DNA from: Methylobacterium sp. AMS5
Lineage (GTDB): Bacteria > Pseudomonadota > Alphaproteobacteria > Rhizobiales > Beijerinckiaceae
Assembly (NCBI RefSeq): GCF_001542815.1
Contig: NZ_CP006992.1
Coordinates: 2,547,501 to 2,611,500 of the forward strand
Direction of reading: 5' to 3'
DNA length: 64,000 nt
Shown here: positions 1 through 6,784 of the stretch, one piece after another
Layout of the letters: every line of letters starts with the position of its first letter
How positions within the stretch are numbered: position 1 is the stretch's first letter
The notes under the pieces: model-generated
Told to the model about the DNA's origin: nothing
Database searches by the model: none
The model's input: the letters and a program-made list of their open reading frames with translations, nothing else
Position numbers and translations under genes: made by a program

Positions 1-1
1 G

Positions 2-1711
2 GGTCTCGTGCTGATCGGCCACTGGCACGGTTTCCCGTTCTGGCAGACGACGGCCGTCTGCCTCGTCGGTGGTCTGATCGGCCTCGTCTACTCGATCCCC
101 CTGCGCCGCGCCCTGGTGATGGGCGCCGGGCTTCCGTATCCCGAGGGTACCGCCGCCGCCGAAGTGCTGCATGCGGGTGAGGCCGGCGACCGGGATGGTC
201 TGCGCATCCTGCTGGGTGCGGCGGGAGCGGGCGGGCTGATTGGGTTCGCCACCACCGGCTTGCGCCTTCTCGCCGACGGCCTCCACACCACCCTTGCCGC
301 GGGGCCGGCCCTGTTCCGGCTCGCCACGGGCTTCTCCCCCGCCCTGGTTGGGGTGGGTTATCTCGTCGGGCTCGGCGCCTGCCTCGCCCTTCTGGCGGGC
401 GTCGCCCTGGCCTGGGGCGCCGCGGTGCCGCTGCTCACGGCCTTCGGTGACGGAGCCGGCTCGGCGGAGGCAACAGCGAGGGCGGTCTGGTCGGAGAAGG
501 TCCGCCTCATTGGCGCCGGCATCATCGCCGTCGGCGCTGTCTGGACGGTCGCCTCCCTCGGCCGCTCGATCCTGGGAAGCATCCGTTCCGCCTTCGCTGC
601 GGCGCAGGGCGGCGGGAAGGCCCTGCGCCAGTTGCCACGCCAGGAGCGCGACCTGCCGATCACCTGGGTTGCGGGCACCTCGCTCCTGCTTGCATTGCCC
701 CTCGCCTGGCTGTTCTTCCATTTCAGCGCGGAGGCCGAACTGGGGGGGCTGCGCTTCGCGCTGGTCGCGGTCGCCACCGTCTTCACGGTCGGCTTCGGCT
801 TCCTGATGGCGGCCGCCTGCGGCTATCTCGCGGGCCTTCTCGGCTCGTCCTCCAGCCCGATCTCCGGCATCGGAATCCTGACGACGCTCCTCGCGGCTCT
901 GCTGCTCCCGCTGCTGCTCGGCCGCTCCGCCGGGCCGGAGGGCGAGCGTTTCGTCGTCGCCGCCGTCCTGCTCCTGTCGGCCATCGTCGTCACCACCGCC
1001 TCGATCGCCAACGACAACCTTCAGGATCTCAAGACCGGCCAACTCGTCGATGCCACCCCCTGGCGCCAGCAGGTGGCGCTGGCGGCGGGCGTCGCGGTGG
1101 GCGCCCTGGTGATCGCCCCACTGCTCGACCTTCTCTACAACGCCTACGGTTTCGTCGGTGCCCTGCCGCGCGAGGGCATGGACGAGGCCGCCGCCCTTCC
1201 TGCCCCCCAGGCCGCGCTGATGACGCAGATCGCCGGCGGCATCGTGCGCAACGAATTGCCCTGGTCGATGGTGGGGACGGGGGCCGGCCTCGGGGCGATC
1301 CTCGTTGCGGCGGAGGCGCGTCTGCGCCGCAGCGGCCGTTCTTTTCCGGCACTCACCGTCGGGATCGGCATGTACCTGCCGCTCGAGGTGGTGGTGACGA
1401 TCGCCTTCGGCGGCCTCGTCGCCCGCCTCGCCGAGCGTCGGCTGCGCGAGGCGGGCGCCGCGGCGCGGGCCGGAGGACGCCGCCGCGGCGTCCTGCTGGC
1501 CTCGGGCTTCCTCGTGGGCGAGAGCGTCGTCGGCGTCCTACTCGCCGCCGCCGACACGCTGAGTGGACGCGGCGGTTCCCTCGCCTTCGCGGCCGATGCG
1601 CTGGGCGGAGCAGAGCCGTGGCTCGGCCCCATCGTCTTCCTGCTGGTGCTGACCGCCTTCTACCGCATCGCTTCGCGCACGGACGAGGCGGGCCGCCGCG
1701 GCGACACCTGA
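2..1711 (+). CDS. OPT-family oligopeptide transporter, 5' end cut by window edge
   Basis: This is a polytopic inner-membrane protein of the oligopeptide transporter (OPT) family, which carries peptides or metal chelates by secondary transport. The motif GAGLPYPEGTAAAEVL near the visible N-terminus is typical of the family, where it lies about 100-150 residues into the protein. The frame is open to the left edge, so roughly the first 100 residues are missing; the GTG at position 8 is probably an internal Val. At least ten hydrophobic segments follow, with a short charged C-terminus. The substrate cannot be read from sequence. The next gene starts 68 bp downstream on the same strand. Confidence 0.85.
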   Translation, partial: GLVLIGHWHGFPFWQTTAVCLVGGLIGLVYSIPLRRALVMGAGLPYPEGTAAAEVLHAGEAGDRDGLRILLGAAGAGGLIGFATTGLRLLADGLHTTLAAGPALFRLATGFSPALVGVGYLVGLGACLALLAGVALAWGAAVPLLTAFGDGAGSAEATARAVWSEKVRLIGAGIIAVGAVWTVASLGRSILGSIRSAFAAAQGGGKALRQLPRQERDLPITWVAGTSLLLALPLAWLFFHFSAEAELGGLRFALVAVATVFTVGFGFLMAAACGYLAGLLGSSSSPISGIGILTTLLAALLLPLLLGRSAGPEGERFVVAAVLLLSAIVVTTASIANDNLQDLKTGQLVDATPWRQQVALAAGVAVGALVIAPLLDLLYNAYGFVGALPREGMDEAAALPAPQAALMTQIAGGIVRNELPWSMVGTGAGLGAILVAAEARLRRSGRSFPALTVGIGMYLPLEVVVTIAFGGLVARLAERRLREAGAAARAGGRRRGVLLASGFLVGESVVGVLLAAADTLSGRGGSLAFAADALGGAEPWLGPIVFLLVLTAFYRIASRTDEAGRRGDT

Positions 1712-1779
1712 CCCGTCCTCGATTTCGTCGCGATTGCAAGCGAGCATAACGGCGCGACCGCCCCGTTGCGACGGATACC

Positions 1780-2574
1780 ATGAACGCCCACGCCTCGTCC
1801 CTGCCGCGCCGTCAGAGCCATCTCGACGTCTACCTGCGCGTCCTCAGCGCCCTGATGCTGCGCGACATGCGCAGCCGCTTCGGCGGAAACTACTGGGGCT
1901 ACCTGGTACAGGTGCTCTGGCCCTGCGTGCATCTCGGGATCATCGTCGGCGCCATGACATTCCGCGGAATCAAGTCGCCCATGGGTGACGATCCGATGGT
2001 CTTCGTCGCCTCGGGCGCATTGCCGGCCCTCGCCTTCCAGTACATCTCCCGCGAGGTGATGAAAGGCTACATGGTTCACAAGCCGCTGACTTATTTCCCG
2101 CAAGTAAAGCGCTTCGATACCGTCGTCGCACGCATCCTCGTCGAGATCGTCAGCAGCTTCTTGGGCGTCTGTCTCGTGTGTGTCGTCCTCGTCTGCTTCG
2201 GTGCCGACCCCGTTCCGGTCGACATGACGATGGCCATCACTGGCTATCTGACGGCGATTGCACTCGGGATCGGTGTTGGGACGATCAATGTCGGGATATG
2301 TTCGGTCTTTCCTGGATGGGCTCTTGGTTATATCTTGGTGACGCTCACATTGTATTTAACGAGCGGTGTGTATTTTATGGCATGTTATATGCCAGACGAA
2401 ATTTACTACTATATGAAATGGAATCCGATCACGCAGCTCATCGAATGGGTTCGCTTGGGATACGACCCCACGATCCCCGTTCAGATCGATTACCTCTATC
2501 TCTTCGGTTGGGTCTTCGGCAGCCTCACCATCGGACTTCTCATGGAGCGCTACATCGTTCGGGCTCAGCAGTAG
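1780..2574 (+). CDS. ABC-2 type transporter permease (polysaccharide-export type)
   Basis: This 264-aa membrane protein resembles ABC-2 permeases of the Wzm/KpsM group, which move surface polysaccharides across the inner membrane with a separate ATPase. Support is the N-terminal region LMLRDMRSRFGGNYWGYL, about six hydrophobic segments, and the family's usual length of about 260 aa. No ATP-binding partner lies beside it, so the ATPase must be encoded elsewhere. Base composition changes inside the gene: the first half is GC-rich like its neighbours, whereas about 2260-2480 is clearly AT-richer with many T/A-ending codons. The family call is firm; the exported substrate is unknown. Confidence 0.8.
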   Translation: MNAHASSLPRRQSHLDVYLRVLSALMLRDMRSRFGGNYWGYLVQVLWPCVHLGIIVGAMTFRGIKSPMGDDPMVFVASGALPALAFQYISREVMKGYMVHKPLTYFPQVKRFDTVVARILVEIVSSFLGVCLVCVVLVCFGADPVPVDMTMAITGYLTAIALGIGVGTINVGICSVFPGWALGYILVTLTLYLTSGVYFMACYMPDEIYYYMKWNPITQLIEWVRLGYDPTIPVQIDYLYLFGWVFGSLTIGLLMERYIVRAQQ

Positions 2575-2589
2575 CCGGACAAAGAGCGC

Positions 2590-2656
2590 CTCACAAAACT
2601 CCCGATCACCGAGCGTCCCCGTTCCGGGCACGGCGGCGCAGCGCGAGTTTTGTGGG
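2590..2656. repeat. Inverted repeat with GAGTTTTG(T)G core
   Basis: CTCACAAAACTC at 2590-2601 pairs with GAGTTTTGTGGG at 2645-2656. It could be a long-loop stem after the ABC-2 gene or two facing ends of a lost insertion. The right arm GAGTTTTGTGGGAGAC resembles the complement of 37036-37055 (GAGTTTTGCGAGAGACC). No T-tract follows, so a terminator role is doubtful. Confidence 0.4.
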
Positions 2657-2809
2657 AGACACATAGCCAGGATCGGCGTTCCGGCCCGGTCCCGGCGCTT
2701 CCAAGGAAGCTCCGCCGTCGGGGCGAGGCTGGTCGCCGACCTTCTGTGCCGGGACTGAGCGGAGATGAGGAGGCGGCTCAAAAATTCGGCCCTGCCTCGA
2801 AAAAGGGGG

Positions 2810-2838
2810 TTGAGTCCCGCCAATCCTCCCCGTATAGA
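2810..2838 (+). promoter_or_regulatory. Candidate sigma-70 promoter of tRNA-Ala
   Basis: TTGAGT at 2810-2815 and TATAGA at 2833-2838 are separated by 17 bp. Transcription would begin near 2845, giving a leader of about 65 nt before the tRNA. Each hexamer matches the consensus at five of six positions, and there is no other gene it could serve. Confidence 0.6.
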
Positions 2839-2909
2839 ACCGCCCATCGCCGACGCACTCAGCGCCGCCGGCGAGGCCAGAGACCGGAAGCGGTCACGGC
2901 CACAATGAT

Positions 2910-2985
2910 GGGGCCTTAGCTCAGCTGGGAGAGCGCTTCCATGGCATGGAAGAGGTCATCGGTTCGATCCCGTTAGGCTCCACCA
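2910..2985 (+). tRNA. tRNA-Ala (anticodon GGC)
   Basis: The 76-nt cloverleaf can be folded by eye. The acceptor stem GGGGCCT (2910-2916) pairs with AGGCTCC (2975-2981) with one G-U. The D arm carries AGCTCAGCTGGGAGAG, the anticodon stem CTTCC/GGAAG closes a 7-nt loop ATGGCAT whose anticodon is GGC, and the T loop has GGTTCGATCC. The terminal CCA (2983-2985) is encoded. It would decode GCC and GCU alanine codons. It stands alone, with its own promoter-like sequence upstream. Confidence 0.97.
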
Positions 2986-3345
2986 TCATACCTTCCCGAG
3001 CATAGCAGAGCGATCGAGCGGTTCGGGCAACAACGCCGACCGCCGCGGTGCGGTTTGAGTGATCGCTCGGATGAAGTGCTTGGGCACGACCTTCAGCACT
3101 CATCCCATCGCCCCCTCCACCATCGCACATGGTCCGTCGCACGAGACTCGAAGGTTCTGCTCGGCAGGCCCCTCTCGGGCTGGGGTCAACCATTTTGTGG
3201 TCGCCGCTTGATGCCCGACCGGGTCTCGTCACGACCCCCGGACCCTAAAGCATCGTCCTGAAACGTGGCCTCCGTCTTTCGGAAAATGATGATACGAAAA
3301 CAAGAGTCTAGAACATCGTCCTAGATTTGATTTCCAGCACGAGGC
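2986..3345. other. Intergenic region holding a dispersed repeat copy
   Basis: No supported gene lies between the tRNA and the minus-strand secreted protein. The right part (about 3247-3345) contains a degenerate copy of the CATCGTCC repeat family found also near 5570 and 42005. The rest shows nothing recognisable. Confidence 0.6.
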
Positions 3346-3350
3346 CTAGC
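3247..3350 (+). repeat. CATCGTCC dispersed repeat, copy 1 (degenerate)
   Basis: The order of blocks is GCATCGTCC, then CTTTCGGAAAA, ATGATG, AAAACAAGAG and a second CATCGTCC. The same order and spacing occur in the copies at 5570-5676 (+) and 42005-42109 (-). In this copy the terminal inverted repeat that forms a hairpin in the others has decayed. Confidence 0.65.
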
Positions 3351-4047
3351 GGGCGATCTGCCAGGGGCTGATGATGCGGGTGGGTTTCGGGCCGGTCTCG
3401 GCGCGAGCCTGTCGGGTCAGGGGCTCGATGACCTCCTGCGGGGCCAGGCGGCGGGCGTTGGCAAGCGTCTTGCGCGCTTCCTCGGCGGGCATGGCGCCGT
3501 GCGGCAACATCATCGCCATGAGTTGGCGACGCGTTCTCGCATTGATCGTGCGCGAGTGCTTGACATCCTCGAAGTCGCTCATCCGGTGGCGGGCCGCCTT
3601 GGCGCCGCGGCCACGATCGTCATGGCCCTTGAAGACCTTCGGGCCGGCCGGCATGACCACGATGTCGCCGGGACGTAGGGTCTCGTCGCGCAGCAGCGCC
3701 GCGGTCGGATTGGCGGCGATGGCTTTCGAATCGACCGGCTGCTTGCCGCTGACCCCGGCGCCGTCATCCTTCGGCAGGGCGGCGTAACGCACCTTCGGCC
3801 GGCTCCGATCCGCCGTACTGCGATGCCGGCGCCAGCGATAACGCTGGTTGACCTCGCCGCCGCCGTAAACCTGAATCGGGGCGACGACCGGAGCGGGCGC
3901 CGACCGCTGCGGGGAAAAGAGTTGCTGAAACAGGCCGCCGAGCCCGCCCTCCTGAGCATGAACGCCGGCCGCGGTGGAAAGGATGAAAGCAGAAGAAGCC
4001 AGGACGAGCGCGAGGCGTCGTCCGGAGCGGCGCGGGGTCGAAGGCAT
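3346..4047 (-). CDS. Hypothetical secreted protein
   Basis: The chosen start (MPSTPRRSGRR) gives 233 aa; an upstream in-frame Met at 4095 is possible, but the signal peptide fits better with the internal one. An Arg-rich n-region is followed by a hydrophobic stretch (ALVLASSAFILSTAAG) and a probable signal peptidase I site at VHAQ-E. The mature part is basic, Pro/Ala/Arg-rich and has no domain I recognise. The segment LRPGDIVVMPAGPKVFKG resembles a short beta-rich unit. It is divergent from the YihY gene and probably periplasmic or surface-located. Function unknown. Confidence 0.65.
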   Translation of the reverse strand: MPSTPRRSGRRLALVLASSAFILSTAAGVHAQEGGLGGLFQQLFSPQRSAPAPVVAPIQVYGGGEVNQRYRWRRHRSTADRSRPKVRYAALPKDDGAGVSGKQPVDSKAIAANPTAALLRDETLRPGDIVVMPAGPKVFKGHDDRGRGAKAARHRMSDFEDVKHSRTINARTRRQLMAMMLPHGAMPAEEARKTLANARRLAPQEVIEPLTRQARAETGPKPTRIISPWQIAR

Positions 4048-4286
4048 CGACGGCTCCTGAAGCGAGGCGGTCGCGTTCGACCGATGCGCTGTCAACTGAA
4101 GCCGATCTTAACGGTTCCGGCGAGAACTTGGCGTGAATGTGATTTTTTCATGAGTACGCCGATCGAATACGCAGCGGCGAACGGCTGCCGCCGGCATAGT
4201 CACGTCACTGTGAACCGAAGCTCGGGCCGGACGGTTGCCGAACAGCGCAGCCTCTTCTTCGCGCGCTGGACGGAGCCAATCCCGCG

Positions 4287-5480
4287 ATGCCTACACCCGA
4301 TCGCGTCGTTCCCGACGCCGCTGCCGCGGCGGACAACCCCCGCTACCCGGCCTTGTGGACTATGGCACTGGCGACGGCGCTGCTCGGGATTGTCGCTCTC
4401 CCACGCCGGTCGGGACGGCCCGCGGATCGTGCTGCGAACCGTGACGGGGATCGTGCGCGCGGCTCGTCGGGCGGCGATGCGGCACGCAAGGAATCGCCCT
4501 CCCACGAGGGCGCCGACGCCCATCGGGTTGCACGGACCGAGCCGGACCGTGGCCGCTCCGCCGACAAGCCGACGGAGGTGCCGGTCGAAGGGTGGAAGGA
4601 CATCCTGAAGCGGACTTACCGGGATATCGGCGAGAATCGCCTGACCCTGGTATCGGCGGGCGTGACCTTCTTCGTCCTCCTCGCCATCTTCCCCGCCATT
4701 GCCGCACTCGTATCCGTCTATGGCCTGATCGCCGACGTTTCGACCATCAACCACCAGATCGAGGCGTTGCGCGGCGTCCTTCCCTCCGGCGGTGTCGACA
4801 TCGTCGCCGAGCAGGTGAAGCGTGTGACGGAGAAGGGCGATACGACCTTGGGGCTGACCGCCCTCATCGGCATCGCCCTTTCAGTCTGGAGCGCCAATGG
4901 CGGCGTGAAACACGTCTTCGATGCGCTCAACCTCGTCTACAACGAGCGTGAGCGACGCGGCTTCTTCAAGCTCAACCTCGTCTCGCTGGCCTTCACCGCG
5001 GGCGCGCTGTTCTTCATCGTGCTGGCGCTCGCCGGTATCGTCGCGGTGCCGGTGGCGATTCAGTTTCTGGGTCTGTCGGGCGACGCGTGGTGGCTGGCTC
5101 TGCTGCGCTGGCCGGTCCTGTTCGCAATCGTCCTCCTGATGCTCGCCATGCTCTACCGCTACGGGCCCAGTCGGGACGCGCCGCGTTGGCGTTGGGTGAC
5201 GCCGGGCGGCATGGCCGCCGCCTTCCTGTGGCTGGCCGGCTCGCTGCTGTTCTCGTGGTACGTCTCGAATTTCGGCAGCTACGATAAGACTTACGGCTCG
5301 CTCGGCGCCGCCATCGGATTCATGACCTGGATCTGGATCTCCACCACGATCGTGCTGCTCGGCGCGCAACTCAACGCCGAACTCGAACACCAGACCGCCA
5401 AGGACACCACCGTTGGCGCGCCGAGACCGCTCGGCACGCGTGACGCCCGCATGGCGGACACGGTGGGAGCCGCTGCCTGA
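4287..5480 (+). CDS. YihY/BrkB family inner-membrane protein
   Basis: This 397-aa protein belongs to the YihY/virulence factor BrkB family, once mis-called ribonuclease BN. After a polar extension of about 100 residues it has the family opening WKDILKRTYRDIGENRL, the segment VSAGVTFFVLLAIFPAIAAL, and about six membrane spans ending near TWIWISTTIVLLGAQLNAEL, a strongly conserved family signature. The molecular role is not established; lipid or exopolysaccharide-related transport has been suggested for relatives. The N-terminal extension may be overcalled, since later in-frame starts are scarce but the conserved domain begins near residue 100. Confidence 0.85.
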   Translation: MPTPDRVVPDAAAAADNPRYPALWTMALATALLGIVALPRRSGRPADRAANRDGDRARGSSGGDAARKESPSHEGADAHRVARTEPDRGRSADKPTEVPVEGWKDILKRTYRDIGENRLTLVSAGVTFFVLLAIFPAIAALVSVYGLIADVSTINHQIEALRGVLPSGGVDIVAEQVKRVTEKGDTTLGLTALIGIALSVWSANGGVKHVFDALNLVYNERERRGFFKLNLVSLAFTAGALFFIVLALAGIVAVPVAIQFLGLSGDAWWLALLRWPVLFAIVLLMLAMLYRYGPSRDAPRWRWVTPGGMAAAFLWLAGSLLFSWYVSNFGSYDKTYGSLGAAIGFMTWIWISTTIVLLGAQLNAELEHQTAKDTTVGAPRPLGTRDARMADTVGAAA

Positions 5481-5569
5481 CGGCGGCCCCTCTTCATCCG
5501 TTCTTCGCGTTGCTCGGGTCGCCGGTCGGATTCGGGGTGTTCATGCCGAACGGCGCGCGTCCGTTGATT

Positions 5570-5676
5570 GAGAGCATCGTCCCGAACGGTGGTTGCCGGC
5601 TTTCGGAAAAAGGGATGATGCCAAAACAAGAGCCTCAAGCATCGTCCGGGATCAGGTATCCAGGACGATGCTTGAG
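5570..5676 (+). repeat. CATCGTCC dispersed repeat, copy 2 (best preserved)
   Basis: It opens with GAGAGCATCGTCCCGAACGG and continues with CTTTCGGAAAAA, GATGATGCCAAAACAAGAG, and ends in a perfect 14-bp inverted repeat: CTCAAGCATCGTCC at 5634-5647 and GGACGATGCTTGAG at 5663-5676, with a 15-nt loop. The reverse complement of 42005-42109 aligns along its whole length. It sits about 90 bp after the yihY-like stop codon. Confidence 0.8.
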
Positions 5677-5852
5677 AGGGCGTGCGGCTTGTTCTCGGGC
5701 AGGAACACGAAGCTGCTCGGTGCCTTGATCCGGTCGATCGTGGTGCCGTGCTGGTGAGGGATCGAGCCCGATAGGGTCGTCGGCGTCTCGGACTTCGGGA
5801 AACTTGTCCCTGCGCCCTTTCGCGCCCTTCCTATGGCTTGTGCGCAAAGAGA

Positions 5853-5876
5853 ACGGCGGGGCTCGCGCCCCGCCGT
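5853..5876 (-). terminator. Stem-loop after the Gly/Val-repeat gene
   Basis: ACGGCGGGGC (5853-5862) and GCCCCGCCGT (5867-5876) form a perfect 10-bp stem with a TCGC loop. Read on the minus strand it follows the stop codon at 5905 by about 28 nt and is followed by TCTCTTTG, a weak U-tract, so an intrinsic terminator is likely. Confidence 0.65.
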
Positions 5877-5904
5877 CTCGTCGTACTTCAGGAGGAGTTT
5901 AGGC

Positions 5905-6303
5905 TCAGTAGGCGGGGCGGCCGTAGGCGCCGGCGCGATCGACCGGCTGAGCACCATAGGTGGCATAACCCGCCGGGCGGCGGACCGAACCCGTGACGAT
6001 GCTGTCAGCCGCATTGGCCGTACCGCCCACGACACCGCCGACCACGTTGCCGGCCGCATCCACGGTTCCGCCGACGATGTTGCCCGCCGCGCCGAGCGTG
6101 CCGCCGACGACATTGCCGACACCGCCGAGGAGGCCGCCGCGCTCACGCACCGGGTCGATATGCGCGCCCCATACGTTGAGGGTGCCATCACGGTTGTAGC
6201 TGGCGCTGTCGGAAGCGATGCCCTGAGCAAGGCTCGGGGTCGCGGCGAGGCCGAGGGCCAGAGCGAGGGCCGCGGTGATCTTGGTGTGATGGGTCATGAT
6301 CAA
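5905..6303 (-). CDS. Small secreted protein with 11-residue Gly/Val repeats
   Basis: This 132-aa protein starts with a signal peptide (KITAALALALGLAATPSLAQ, cleavage likely after the Ala-Gln region). It then carries three consecutive 11-residue units of the form GN(V/I)VGGT(L/V)xAA, encoded by a 33-bp tandem repeat, and a Tyr-rich C-terminus (GYATYGAQPVDRAGAYG). The repeats suggest an extended or amyloid-like/membrane-inserting Gly-zipper stretch. No enzymatic domain is visible. The upstream gap to polA is long, so it probably has its own promoter. Function unknown; similar low-complexity secreted proteins are common in Methylobacteriaceae. Confidence 0.75.
   Translation of the reverse strand: MIMTHHTKITAALALALGLAATPSLAQGIASDSASYNRDGTLNVWGAHIDPVRERGGLLGGVGNVVGGTLGAAGNIVGGTVDAAGNVVGGVVGGTANAADSIVTGSVRRPAGYATYGAQPVDRAGAYGRPAY
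6019..6117 (-). repeat. 33-bp tandem repeat, three units, inside the secreted protein gene
   Basis: Units run 6117-6085, 6084-6052 and 6051-6019 when read on the minus strand. Each begins GGCAA(T/C) and encodes GN(V/I)VGG plus five residues. The third unit diverges at its end. The period matches the 11-residue protein repeat exactly. Confidence 0.8.
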
Positions 6304-6784
6304 TCCTTTATCCCTTCATGCGGGCGCCGATCACTTAGCCCGATCTTTTGAAGGATCAGGATAGGCCGTCGCCCGTCTTCGATGAACGGAATTTGGGGCC
6401 GATCTCTTGGCAGACAATAGCCTGTTTGTCGCACTGCAGAATCGATATATTTCGGATTTGCCGATCGCGCGCGAACTTTCATGCAGCGACATTGCGCGCA
6501 GCAAAAAAAGCTCATGGTTGAGAGGGTGTTGCCGCTGACGCTGCGACTCGATTCTGCCCGGTGCACGAACGCACATGGGCTCCGTGTCCGACAGCTTTTT
6601 GGGCGTTTCGCCTCTCGCGCGGCGCAGATGCTCGCGCGATGGACAAGCTCGGCCCGCCGCCATGCCGGCCGTCGTGGGCCAGAGAACCGGGGACCTGCGG
6701 CATTTCCCGGCGCTGGGGCGATGTTCTGAAGCGGCGAAAATGCTCTATGGAACGGCGGCCCCGCCCTTGGGCTTCCCTTCGCCG
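6304..6784. other. Intergenic region between divergent secreted protein gene and polA
   Basis: About 480 bp carries the 5' regions of two divergent genes. It is somewhat AT-richer around 6400-6530. I see no convincing -35/-10 pair, RNA gene or coding frame with a recognisable product; upstream extensions of the polA frame here lack family similarity. Confidence 0.6.

Larger units (their letters stand above)
2575..2909. other. Intergenic region upstream of tRNA-Ala
   Basis: There is no supported gene here. It contains an imperfect inverted repeat (2590-2601 with 2645-2656, 12 bp with one G-U pair and a 43-nt loop) just after the ABC-2 permease, and the candidate tRNA promoter at 2810-2838. 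Short open frames have no recognisable product. Confidence 0.6.
5481..5904. other. Intergenic region with repeat copy and terminator hairpins
   Basis: No gene is supported between the convergent yihY-like gene and the minus-strand Gly/Val-rich protein. It holds repeat copy 2 (5570-5676) and the hairpin at 5853-5876. The segment between them shows nothing recognisable. Confidence 0.65.
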
